Notes under the pieces: generated by a model | Databases searched by the model: none | Told to the model about the DNA's origin: nothing | What the model saw: the letters and a program-made list of their open reading frames with translations, nothing else | Part shown: one piece after another, positions 19,912 through 29,848 of the stretch | Layout: the number at the start of each line of letters is the position of its first letter | How positions within the stretch are numbered: position 1 is the first letter of the stretch | Assembly (NCBI GenBank): GCA_963731105.1 | Contig: CAVSUM010000016.1 | Coordinates: 310,001-374,000, forward strand | Reading direction: 5' to 3' | From: RPQJ01 sp963731105 | Lineage (GTDB): Bacteria > Pseudomonadota > Gammaproteobacteria > Steroidobacterales > Steroidobacteraceae | DNA length: 64,000 bases | Translations under genes and position numbers: made by a program

Positions 19912-20391
19912 TCAGCGATAGCGGGCGTCGGCCGTCTTGTCCGCGGCGATCATGGCCTCGTAGCGCTCGCCCACCGCGAGCAGCTTGTCCTTGGTCATGA
20001 TGTTCTCCCCGCGGTGCTCCATGTGGTACTCGTGGATGCGCGTCTCGACGATCGCGTCCACCGGGCAGGCCTCCTCGCAGAAGCCGCAGTAGATGCACTT
20101 GAACAGGTCGATGTCGTAGCGCGTGGTGCGGCGCGTGCCGTCCGCGCTCACGTCCGACTCGATGGTGATGGCGAGCGCCGGGCACACCGCCTCGCACAGC
20201 TTGCAGGCGATGCAGCGCTCCTGGCCGTTCGGGTAGCGCCTGAGCGCGTGCAGCCCGCGGAAGCGCGGCGACTGCGGCGTCTTCTCCTCGGGGTACTGGA
20301 TCGTGACCTTGGGCGCGAACAGGTTCCTGAACGTGACCGACAGGCCGAGCAGCAGCTCGTAGAGGAAGAATGTCTTGAGGACGCTGCGCAT
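19912..20391 (-). CDS. nuoI: NADH-quinone oxidoreductase subunit I
   Basis: 159-residue ferredoxin-like subunit carrying clusters N6a and N6b. Both 4Fe-4S motifs are intact: CIACKLCEAVCP and CIYCGFCEEACP. It passes electrons in the peripheral arm toward NuoB. Located between nuoH and nuoJ as usual. Confidence 0.97.
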   Translation of the reverse strand: MRSVLKTFFLYELLLGLSVTFRNLFAPKVTIQYPEEKTPQSPRFRGLHALRRYPNGQERCIACKLCEAVCPALAITIESDVSADGTRRTTRYDIDLFKCIYCGFCEEACPVDAIVETRIHEYHMEHRGENIMTKDKLLAVGERYEAMIAADKTADARYR

Positions 20392-20398
20392 GCCTACC

Positions 20399-21457
20399 TC
20401 ACGCGGCCCACGGCCCGACCTTGTACAGCCACATCGCGGCCTCGACGCACAGCCACACCAGCGTCACCGGGATGAACACCTTCCAGCCGAGGCGCATGAT
20501 CTGGTCATAGCGGTAGCGCGGGAACGTGGCGCGGAACCACAGGAAGCAGAACAGGAAGAACGCGATCTTGACCACCAGCCAGTGCAGCCCGGGCGCGGCG
20601 AGGAACGTGCCGCCCACCAGCGGGTAGCCCTCGAACGGCGACAGCCAGCCGCCGAAGAAGAACGTGGCGGTCAGCGTCGCCACCAGGATCATGTTCGCGT
20701 ACTCGGTGAGGAAGAACAGCGCGAACGCTATCCCTGAGTACTCGACGTGGAACCCGGCGACGATTTCCGACTCGCCCTCGGCCACGTCGAACGGCGCGCG
20801 GTTGGTCTCCGCCACGCCGGCGATGAAGTACACGACGAACAGCGGGAACAACCACAGCCAGTACCACGACAGCGGTCCGCCCGACTGCGCCTCGACGATC
20901 CGGCCCATGTTGAGCGTGCCGGCCGCCATCACCACGCCGACCAGCGCGAAGCCCATGGCGATCTCGTAGGCCACGATCTGCGCCGCCGAGCGCATGGCGC
21001 CGAGGAATGCGTACTTGGAGTTGGAGGCCCAGCCGGCGAGGATGATGCCGTAGGCGCCGAACCCGGCGAGCGCGAGCACGTACAGCACGCCGGCGTCGAC
21101 GTCGGCGATGGCGAAGCCCGGCCACAGCGAGATCACCGCCCAGGCGGCGAACGCCGGCGTGAGCGCGAGCAGCGGCGCCACCACGAACAGGAAGCGGTTC
21201 GACCGCTCGGGCACCACCACTTCCTTGATCAACAGCTTGATGACGTCGGCGAACGGTTGCAGCAGGCCCTTGGGGCCGACACGGTTCGGGCCGATGCGCA
21301 CCTGCATGTAGCCGATCACCTTGCGCTCGGCGAGCGTCAGGTAGGCCACGCACAGGATGACGACGATCGTGACGGCGAGGATCTGGCCAAGCGATATCAG
21401 CGTGCCCTGCAGCCACGCCGGCAGCGAAGTCCAGGCGCCGCTCAGGAAGTCGATCAT
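20399..21457 (-). CDS. nuoH: NADH-quinone oxidoreductase subunit H
   Basis: 352-residue membrane subunit forming the quinone-binding chamber of complex I. Conserved elements RIGPNRVGPKGLLQPFAD and ETNRAPFDVAEGESEIVAGF are present. The start ATG at 21457 overlaps the nuoG stop by four bases. Confidence 0.97.
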   Translation of the reverse strand: MIDFLSGAWTSLPAWLQGTLISLGQILAVTIVVILCVAYLTLAERKVIGYMQVRIGPNRVGPKGLLQPFADVIKLLIKEVVVPERSNRFLFVVAPLLALTPAFAAWAVISLWPGFAIADVDAGVLYVLALAGFGAYGIILAGWASNSKYAFLGAMRSAAQIVAYEIAMGFALVGVVMAAGTLNMGRIVEAQSGGPLSWYWLWLFPLFVVYFIAGVAETNRAPFDVAEGESEIVAGFHVEYSGIAFALFFLTEYANMILVATLTATFFFGGWLSPFEGYPLVGGTFLAAPGLHWLVVKIAFFLFCFLWFRATFPRYRYDQIMRLGWKVFIPVTLVWLCVEAAMWLYKVGPWAA

Positions 21458-23642
21458 GCCGCACCGCCCTGCGCGCCGGAGCGGGCTTCACGCGTCTCCT
21501 GCAGCGGGCGCGAACGGCGCACCACTGCATCGACCGCATACATGCCCACCTCGCGCACCGCGTCCAGCGCCGCGAGCCGGCCGGCGGCAAACGCGCCCGA
21601 CGGCTGTCCCGGCTGGAACTCGCCGAGCTCGCGGCGCAGCTCGTCGCGGATCTCCTCCGAGCTGAGGTACTCGAACCCGCCCAGTCCGAGCAGGTTGCCG
21701 AGCACGCGCAGCACCTTCCACGCCGGCCGCGCTTCACCCGGCGGCCGGGCAGCCCCGGGCACGCTCTGCCAGCGACCCTCGACGTTGACCCAGGTGCCGG
21801 ACGTCTCGGCAAACGCCGCGACCGGCAGGATCACGGTGGCGCAGGCTCTTCTGCTCGTCGCTCGCGAACGGAGTCAGGGCCACGACGCACTGGGCGCCCT
21901 GCAGCGCCGCCTCGGCCGCCCCTGCCGACGCGAGGTCGGCCGATTCGATGCCGCCGACCAGCACGTAACCGCGCAGTCGCGCATTCAGCATTTCAGCGGC
22001 GGCCAACCCGGGCCGGACCACCGTACGGGCGCCGACGCCTCGATGCGGCGTCGCGCCCGCCAGCGCGGCTCCAACCGCGTTCGCGCCCTCGGGCAGGTGG
22101 CCCAGCCGCGCACCGGTCACCTCGGCCAGCGCGGTGGCCAGGGCGCGGATCTCGGCGCACGCTGCGTGACGCTCGGCAAGCGCGCCCAGCAGGATCAAGC
22201 GCAGCTGGCCCTGCACCAAGGCGGCCGCAATCCGTTCGTGGTCGGCACCCGCCGTGACGCCTTCGAGCGCCGTCGCGACCGTGGCCGGCGTCGGCCGGTC
22301 CCGCGGCCCGCAGCGCCGCCGCCAGCACGGCCGCGAGGTGCTGCGCCATGCCGTAGCCGTTGCTCGCGAGGTTCGCCACCACCGGGAATGTCACGTCGAC
22401 CGGCCGGGGGTTGATGAACGCTACCCTGGTGCCACGACCGAGCGCCCCCTTGCGGATACGGTGCGCGATGATCGGCACCTCCTTGCGCACGTTCGAGCCG
22501 ACCAGCAGCACGGCGGAGGCCTGCTCGAGCTCGGCGATGCTGCAGCCGAGCGTCGGCGCAGCCGCGTCACCCGACTGGTCACGGAAATCCTGGCGACGCA
22601 GCCGGTGATCGACGTTTTCGGAGCCGAGCCCGCGCGCGACGCGCGCCGCGAGATACGCTTCCTCGGTCGAGGCCGCGGGCGACACCAGGGTACCGAGCTG
22701 CGCCGCACCGTGCTCGCGCACCACTTGCTGCAGGCCCTTCGCCGCCGCCTCGAGCGCGGTCTCCCAGTCCACCTCGCGCCAGACGCCGGCTTCGCGGACC
22801 ATGGGCTTCTGCGCGCGGTCTGCGGCGTACAGGCCTTCACAGCTGTAACGGTCGCGGTCGGCGATCCAGGTCTCGTTGATCTCTTCGTTGGCCCGCGGCA
22901 CGACACGCATCAGCCGGCCGCGCAGCACGTGGCCGAACAGGTTGCTGCCCGCGCAGTCGTGCGGCGACACCAGCGGGTGCTGGGACATCTCCCAGGCGCG
23001 CGCCCGGTAGCGGTAGGCCTTGTTGTTGAGCGCGCCGACCGGGCACAGGTCGATGATGTTGCCGGACAGCTCGTGCTCGACGGTCTTTTCGACCCAGGTC
23101 GAGATCTGCACGCGGTCGCCGCGCCCCATGGTGCCGAGCTCGGGCACGCCGGCGATCTCCTCGCCGAAGCGCACGCAGCGGGTGCAGTGGATGCAGCGCG
23201 TCATGTCGGTGGAGACGAGGGACCCAAGGTTCTGGTCCTTCACCACGCGCTTGCGCTCGCTGTAGCGCGCCACGTCGCGGCCGTAGCCCATCGCGAGGTC
23301 CTGCAGCTCGCACTCGCCGCCCTGGTCGCAGATCGGGCAGTCGAGCGGGTGGTTGATCAGCAGGAACTCCATGGTCGCCTTCTGGGCCGCGATGGCCCTG
23401 GGCGACTTCGTGAACACCTTCATGCCCTCGGACACCGGCGTGGCGCACGCCGGCAGCGGTTTCGGCGCCTTCTCCACCTCGACCAGGCACATGCGGCAGT
23501 TGGCGGCGATCGACAGCTTCTCGTGGTAGCAGAAGCGCGGCACGTACGCGCCGTGCGCGTCCGTCGCCTGGATGATCATCGCGCCCTTGCGCGCCTTGAC
23601 CGGCACGCCGTCGACTTCGATGTTGACCAGCTCTTCGCTCAT
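21454..23642 (-). CDS. nuoG: NADH-quinone oxidoreductase subunit G, frame broken twice
   Basis: Peripheral-arm iron-sulfur subunit. The N-terminal ligands are intact: CYHEKLSIAANCRMC for the 2Fe-2S cluster, HPLDCPICDQGGEC and CIHCTRCVRF for 4Fe-4S clusters, followed by a molybdopterin-oxidoreductase-like domain. The frame changes near 22295 and 21850; removing one base at each joins the three parts into about 729 residues ending with an acidic linker and a GMYAVDAVVRRS tail. Length is 3n+2, as two single-base insertions predict. Starts four bases after nuoF ends. Complex I needs NuoG, which favours consensus error over loss. Confidence 0.9.
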
Positions 23643-23646
23643 GCCG

Positions 23647-24954
<1,308 letters not shown>

Positions 24955-24963
24955 GGCGGCGCC

Positions 24964-25470
24964 CTACTTGTGCTCGTCCAGGATCCTGTCGACCTTCTCG
25001 GGCGTCAGGTTCTCGTAGTACACGTGGTCGACCATCATCATCGGCGCGCCGTTGCAGGCGGCGAGGCACTCTTCCTCGGCCTTGAGGAAAAAGCGCCCGT
25101 CGGGCGTGCTCTCGCCCACCTTGACGCCGAGGCGCATCTCGACGTGCTCGAGGATCTCCTCGCCGCCGCACAGCATGCAGGAGATGTTGGTGCACACCGA
25201 GATGTGGTGGCGGCCGCAGGGCCGGGTCTCGAACATCGAGTAGAAGCTCGCGACCTCGTACACCTGCACCGGCGGCAGGCCGAGGTAGGCGGCCACCGCG
25301 TCCATCGACTCCTGCGTCAGGTGACCGTGCTCGTGCTGCACGGCGTGCAGCGCCGAGATGACCGCCGAGCGCCGGCGCTCGGGCGGGAACTTGGCCACCC
25401 AGTGGTCGATTTCGTCGCGCACGTGCTGCGACAGGCCGCCCACCACCGGGCCGTGGTCCGCTTCGCTCAC
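24964..25470 (-). CDS. nuoE: NADH-quinone oxidoreductase subunit E
   Basis: 168-residue thioredoxin-like 2Fe-2S subunit (cluster N1a). Cysteine ligands are in CTNISC and CLAAC. The start is taken as GTG at 25470, which overlaps the nuoD stop (GTGA); no ATG gives a family-length protein, and the next methionine lies well inside the conserved domain. Pairs with NuoF in the NADH module. Confidence 0.93.
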   Translation of the reverse strand: MSEADHGPVVGGLSQHVRDEIDHWVAKFPPERRRSAVISALHAVQHEHGHLTQESMDAVAAYLGLPPVQVYEVASFYSMFETRPCGRHHISVCTNISCMLCGGEEILEHVEMRLGVKVGESTPDGRFFLKAEEECLAACNGAPMMMVDHVYYENLTPEKVDRILDEHK

Positions 25471-26720
25471 CGGTCGATCTCCCCGAACACGATGTCCGCC
25501 GTGCCGATCACCGCCACGACGTCGGCCAGCATGTGGCCCTGCACCATCTCCTCGAGCGCCGCGAGGTGCGGGAAGCCCGGGGCGCGGCACTTGAGCCGGT
25601 ACGGCTTGTTGGCGCCGTCCGACACGAGGTAGATGCCGAACTCGCCCTTGGGCGCCTCGACCGCGGCATAGGCCTCGCCCGGCGGCACGCAGTAACCCTC
25701 GGTGAACAGCTTGAAGTGATGGATCAGCGATTCCATGTCGCCCTTCATCTGTTCGCGGCTCGGCGGCACCACCTTGTGGTCGTCCACCATCACCGGGCCC
25801 GGGTTTCTGCGCAGCCAGTCGACGCACTGCTTGATGATGCGGTTCGACTGGCGCAATTCCTCGACACGCACCAGGTAGCGGTCGTAGCAGTCGCCGTTGA
25901 CCCCCACCGGGATGTCGAAGTCGACCTTGTCGTACACCTCGTACGGCTGCTTCTTGCGCAGGTCCCACGCGATGCCGGAACCGCGGATCATCGGGCCCGT
26001 GAAGCCGAGGTTGAGCGCGCGCTCCGGGGTCACCACGCCGATGTTGACCGTGCGCTGCTTCCAGATGCGGTTGTCGGTCAGCAGCGTCTCGTACTCGTCG
26101 ACGCAGGCCGGGAAGCGCGCCGTGAAGTCGTCGATGAAATCGAGCACGCTGCCCGAGCGCTTCTCGTTGAGCCGGTCGACGTCCTGCTGGCTCTTGAAGC
26201 GCGACGGCTGGTACTTCGGCATCGAGTCCGGCAGGTCGCGGTACACGCCGCCCGGGCGGTAGTAGGTCGCGTGCATGCGCGTGCCCGAGACCGCCTCGTA
26301 GACGTCCATCAGGTCCTCGCGCTCGCGGAAGCAGTACAGGAACATGGTCATCGCGCCGATGTCGAGGCCGTGCGCGCCGAGCCACATCAGGTGGTTCAGG
26401 ATGCGCGTGATCTCGTCGAACATGACGCGGATGTACTGCGCCCGCAGCGGCACCTCGATCCCGAGCAGCTTCTCGATGGCCATCACGTAGGCGTGCTCGT
26501 TGCACATCATCGAGACGTAGTCGAGCCGGTCCATGTAGCCGATCGACTGGTTGAACGGCTTCGACTCGGCGAGCTTCTCGGTGCCACGGTGCAGCAGGCC
26601 GATGTGCGGGTCGGCCTTCTGCACGACCTCGCCGTCCATCTCGAGCACCAGGCGCAGCACGCCGTGCGCCGCCGGATGCTGCGGCCCGAAGTTCATCGTG
26701 TAGCTGCGGATCTCAGCCAT
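25467..26720 (-). CDS. nuoD: NADH-quinone oxidoreductase subunit D
   Basis: 417-residue 49-kDa-type subunit that, with NuoB, forms the quinone site. The N-terminal FGPQHPAAHGVLRL with the quinone-site histidine, the LLHRGTEKLAE motif and the C-terminal DIVFGEIDR are conserved. Start overlaps nuoC by eight bases. Separate from nuoC, unlike the fused nuoCD of enterobacteria. Confidence 0.97.
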   Translation of the reverse strand: MAEIRSYTMNFGPQHPAAHGVLRLVLEMDGEVVQKADPHIGLLHRGTEKLAESKPFNQSIGYMDRLDYVSMMCNEHAYVMAIEKLLGIEVPLRAQYIRVMFDEITRILNHLMWLGAHGLDIGAMTMFLYCFREREDLMDVYEAVSGTRMHATYYRPGGVYRDLPDSMPKYQPSRFKSQQDVDRLNEKRSGSVLDFIDDFTARFPACVDEYETLLTDNRIWKQRTVNIGVVTPERALNLGFTGPMIRGSGIAWDLRKKQPYEVYDKVDFDIPVGVNGDCYDRYLVRVEELRQSNRIIKQCVDWLRRNPGPVMVDDHKVVPPSREQMKGDMESLIHHFKLFTEGYCVPPGEAYAAVEAPKGEFGIYLVSDGANKPYRLKCRAPGFPHLAALEEMVQGHMLADVVAVIGTADIVFGEIDR

Positions 26721-27464
26721 GCCGGGGAGCGTCCTTCAGCGCAGCTTCGTAGCGATGGTCGTCGCGGATCACGCGCGGCACGAGCGTGCGCGGCTCGATC
26801 GCCACCGGCTCGTAGACGACGCGGCCCTTCGCCTCGTCGTAGCGCACCTCGACGTTGCCGATCAGCGGGAAGTCCTTGCGGAACGGATGCCCGACGAACC
26901 CGTAGTCGGTCAGGATCCGGCGCAGGTCGGGATGACCGCGGAACAGGATGCCGAACAGGTCGAACGCCTCGCGCTCGAACCAGTCGGCCGATTTCCAGAT
27001 GTCCACGACGGAATCGAGCAGCGGCGGCTCCGCTCCCTCGCACCACGCGCGCAGCCGCAGGCGGCGGTTGTGCGTCACGGACAGCAGGTGGTACACGACG
27101 GCGAAGCGGCGCTCCGAGCCCTCTCCCGCTTCGCCTCCCTCTCCCTCTTCACCCTCTCCCATTTCATGGGAGAGGGAGCCCGAGAGGGCGGGGTGAGGGT
27201 CGACCGGCTGCGGCTGAAGCCGCTGCTGGTCGCGCTCGAGGTGTTCCACTCGTCGCAGCCGTAGGTGAGGTAATCGACGCCGGCGACGTCGACGAGCTGC
27301 TCGAAGCGCAGCCCGGGCTCGTCGCGCAGCGTCCGGCAGACGCTCAGCAGCTGCGCGGACGGCACCTCGAAAGTGAGTTCGCGGCAGCGCGACGGCACGC
27401 GCACCAGCGACTCGCCGCAGCAGGCGAGCACGGTTCCGGCCAGGGTTTCGAGGGCGTCGGTCAT
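26713..27464 (-). CDS. nuoC: NADH-quinone oxidoreductase subunit C, interrupted by a palindromic repeat and a frame change
   Basis: 30-kDa-type subunit of the connecting module. The N-terminal part (MTDALETLAGTV to EWNTSSATSSGFSR) and the C-terminal part (RRFAVVYHLLSVTHN, FEREAFDLFGILFRGHPDLR, GHPFRKDFPLIGNV) are well conserved but lie in different frames. Between them, in the family's variable linker, sits a palindromic repeat (27122-27200). The gene is 3n+2 bases long, so two extra bases, one missing base, or an out-of-frame repeat insertion explain the break. If the repeat is in frame, its translation (LSGSLSHEMGEGEE) would form part of the linker. Confidence 0.85.
27122..27200. repeat. 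Palindromic repeat inside nuoC
   Basis: Contains the 10-bp inverted repeat CCCTCTCCCA / TGGGAGAGGG (27152-27161, 27167-27176; loop TTTCA), a second short hairpin GCCC-GAGA-GGGC (27178-27189), and flanking CTCTCCC-type tracts. The composition resembles the CCCTCACCCC...CTCTCCC intergenic palindromes common in proteobacteria (recalled, not searched). Here it interrupts a coding sequence. Confidence 0.75.
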
Positions 27465-27470
27465 GGTGTG

Positions 27471-27956
27471 TCAGCGCGCGATGGTCTGGGTACGGTGGAT
27501 CTTCTTCTGCAACTGCAGGATGCCGTACAGCAGCGCCTCGGCGGTGGGCGGACAGCCCGGCACGTAGACGTCCACCGGCACGATGCGGTCGCAGCCGCGC
27601 ACCACCGCGTAGGAGTAGTGGTAGTAGCCGCCGCCGTTGGCGCACGAGCCCATCGAGATCACCCAGCGCGGCTCCGGCATCTGGTCGTAGACCTTGCGCA
27701 GCGCCGGCGCCATCTTGTTGACCAGCGTGCCGGCCACGATCATCACGTCGGACTGGCGCGGGCTCGGGCGGAACACGATGCCGAAGCGGTCGAGGTCGTA
27801 GCGCGCCGCGCCGGCGTGCATCATCTCGACGGCGCAGCAGGCGAGGCCGAAGGTCATCGGCCACATCGAGCCGGTGCGGGCCCAGTTCATCACCGCGTCG
27901 ACCGTGGTGGTGACGAAGCCGCGCTGCGGCAGATCCTCGGCGGCCTCTAGTCCCAT
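27471..27956 (-). CDS. nuoB: NADH-quinone oxidoreductase subunit B
   Basis: 161-residue subunit carrying terminal cluster N2. Ligands: the tandem Cys in LACCAVEMM, Cys in GSCANGGG and Cys in GCPPTAEAL. The start ATG at 27956 lies inside the end of nuoA (ten-base overlap); the conserved family N-terminus begins shortly after. Intact. Confidence 0.96.
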   Translation of the reverse strand: MGLEAAEDLPQRGFVTTTVDAVMNWARTGSMWPMTFGLACCAVEMMHAGAARYDLDRFGIVFRPSPRQSDVMIVAGTLVNKMAPALRKVYDQMPEPRWVISMGSCANGGGYYHYSYAVVRGCDRIVPVDVYVPGCPPTAEALLYGILQLQKKIHRTQTIAR

Positions 27957-28303
27957 TCCAGGGCCCCTTTCTTCCACTCGTAGATGAAGCCCACCACGAG
28001 CACCAGCAGGAACACGCCCATTGCCGCGAGTCCCACCACGCCGACGGCGTCGAGCGCGACCGCCCACGGGAAGAGGAACGCGATCTCGAGGTCGAACACG
28101 ATGAACAGGATGGCGACGAGGTAGTAGCGCACGTCGAACTTCATGCGCGAGTCCTCGAACGCCTCGAAGCCGCACTCGTACGCGGACAGCTTCTCGGGAT
28201 CGGGGCGCCGCGGCCCGAACAGGAAGCCGAGCGCCAGCAGCAGTGTGCCCAGCGCACCGGCCACCGCGAGGAAGATCAGGATCGGCAGGTACTCGGCGAG
28301 CAT
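27947..28303 (-). CDS. nuoA: NADH-quinone oxidoreductase subunit A
   Basis: 118-residue, three-helix membrane subunit, first gene of the operon. The conserved loop YECGFEAFEDSRMKFDVRYY with its quinone-site cysteine is present. A possible promoter lies upstream, with TAGAAT at -10 on the minus strand (about 28361), but its -35 is weak. Confidence 0.96.
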   Translation of the reverse strand: MLAEYLPILIFLAVAGALGTLLLALGFLFGPRRPDPEKLSAYECGFEAFEDSRMKFDVRYYLVAILFIVFDLEIAFLFPWAVALDAVGVVGLAAMGVFLLVLVVGFIYEWKKGALEWD

Positions 28304-28395
28304 CGCGCGACGTAGCTCCTGGTGGACGGCTGCACGGCTGCGGCGGAACCTCGAAATTCTAACAGGGACTGCTGCAGCGCAGTAAGGCCTGCAAG

Positions 28396-28425
28396 CAAAA
28401 AGGCGAACCCGTGGGTTCGCCTTTC
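28396..28425 (-). terminator. Terminator after tRNA-Leu, before nuoA
   Basis: Ten-bp stem AGGCGAACCC / GGGTTCGCCT followed on the minus strand by TTTTTGCTTG. It separates the glmM-tpiA-secG-tRNA-Leu transcript from the nuo operon. Confidence 0.88.
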
Positions 28426-28431
28426 TGGTGA

Positions 28432-28516
28432 TGGTGCGGATGGAGAGACTCGAACTCTCACGCCTTGCGGCACTAACCCCTCAAGCTAGCGTGTCTACCA
28501 ATTCCACCACATCCGC
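28432..28516 (-). tRNA. tRNA-Leu(GAG)
   Basis: 85-nt class II tRNA with a long variable arm and encoded CCA. The anticodon loop TTGAGGG gives GAG. It lies 23 bases after secG, the same neighbour as leuU in E. coli. Confidence 0.95.
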
Positions 28517-28539
28517 AAACGTTCGCAGTTGCCCGCCGA

Positions 28540-28968
28540 TCACTGCGCCGGAACGGGCGCCGGGGCGGGCGCGGTGACCGGAGCCGGGGCCGGTTGCGTC
28601 ACCGTGGCCGGAGTCGTCGATTCCGGAACGCTCGGCAGCACGCCGGTCGGCGGCAGCGCCGGACCCTGTGCCGGGGCGGGCATGGTCTGGGCCGGCTGCA
28701 CCCGGTCGATCACGCTGGTTTCTTCCTTGCCCTGGCTGAACAGGTACGACAGCCCGAGGCTGGTCACGAAGAACAGCGTCGCGAGCACCGCGGTCGTGCG
28801 CGACAGGAACGAGCCTGAGCCGCGCGCGCCGAACACCGTGCCGGACGCGCCGGCGCCGAAGCCCGCACCCGCGTCCGCACCTTTGCCACGCTGCAACAGC
28901 ACCAGCGCGATGATCGACGCGGCCAGCAGAACGTGAAGGACCACTGCCAGCGTTTGCACCCAACTCAT
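28540..28968 (-). CDS. secG: Protein-export membrane protein SecG
   Basis: Auxiliary subunit of the SecYEG translocon. Two transmembrane helices (about 5-25 and 55-75) flank the conserved GKGADAGAGFGAG loop. The protein is 142 residues, longer than the usual 75-110, because of a C-terminal Pro/Ala/Thr-rich tail ending in repeats of APAPV. Start ATG at 28968 (MSWVQTLAVVLHVLL). Follows tpiA closely. Confidence 0.93.
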   Translation of the reverse strand: MSWVQTLAVVLHVLLAASIIALVLLQRGKGADAGAGFGAGASGTVFGARGSGSFLSRTTAVLATLFFVTSLGLSYLFSQGKEETSVIDRVQPAQTMPAPAQGPALPPTGVLPSVPESTTPATVTQPAPAPVTAPAPAPVPAQ

Positions 28969-28988
28969 GTACTGCACCTGCTCCGAAT

Positions 28989-29741
28989 TCAGCCGGCGGC
29001 CGCGCAGATCTGCGCGAATTCTTCCGCCTTGAGCGACGCGCCGCCGACGAGCCCGCCGTCGATGTCGGCCATCGCGAAGAGTTCCCGTGCGTTCGACGCC
29101 TTGACGCTGCCGCCGTACAGGATCCTCACCGAACTTGCGATTGTAGCATCCAGCGCCGCGACCTTGCCGCGGATCATCGCGTGGACCTCCTGTGCCTGCT
29201 CCGGGCTCGCCGTGCGGCCCGTGCCGATCGCCCAGACCGGCTCGTAGGCGATCACCGCGCTGGCCAGCGAGCCAACGCCGCTCACCGACAGCACAGCCTC
29301 GAGTTGCCGGGCCACCACCTCGGTGGTTCGCCCACCCTCGCGTTCCTCGAGGGTCTCGCCCACGCACAGCACGGGCACCAGGCCCTGGGCCTGCGCGGCC
29401 ATGAACTTGCGCGCCACCAGCGAGTCGGACTCGCCGTACAGCTGGCGGCGCTCGGAATGACCCACCAGCACGTAGCGGCAACCCACGTCCCGCAGCATCG
29501 CCCCGGACACCTCGCCGGTGAACGCGCCCAGCGACTCGGCGCAGACCGACTGCGCGCCCAGGGCAACCTCGGAATCCTTGAGCAGCCGGCCGGTCTCCCA
29601 CAGGTAGACGAATGGCGGGCAGACCAGCACCTCGGCGCGGGCGCCGGGCTGGAGCAGGTCGAGGAGACCCCGCACCAGGGCTGCGTTCTCGGCCCGCGTG
29701 CCGTACATCTTCCAGTTTCCAGCGACGAGCGGCTTGCGCAT
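28989..29741 (-). CDS. tpiA: Triosephosphate isomerase
   Basis: Interconverts dihydroxyacetone phosphate and glyceraldehyde 3-phosphate. Catalytic residues are visible: Lys in GNWKM, His in VGHSERR, Glu in AYEPVWAIGTG; the phosphate-binding GGSVK and GGLVGGAS are present. The start at 29741 (MRKPLVAGNWKM) has family length of 250 and a GGAG upstream; an ATG at 29771 would add ten residues. Confidence 0.96.
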   Translation of the reverse strand: MRKPLVAGNWKMYGTRAENAALVRGLLDLLQPGARAEVLVCPPFVYLWETGRLLKDSEVALGAQSVCAESLGAFTGEVSGAMLRDVGCRYVLVGHSERRQLYGESDSLVARKFMAAQAQGLVPVLCVGETLEEREGGRTTEVVARQLEAVLSVSGVGSLASAVIAYEPVWAIGTGRTASPEQAQEVHAMIRGKVAALDATIASSVRILYGGSVKASNARELFAMADIDGGLVGGASLKAEEFAQICAAAG

Positions 29742-29848
29742 TCGGGTCTCCGTGCATCCGGCGGCCGTCACCGGCCGGGGCAGGCGGTCCGCGAAAGGCG
29801 CGCGATCTTAGCGGCGGGTCGGCCGGAAAGCAATTCGCGGCCGGGGGG

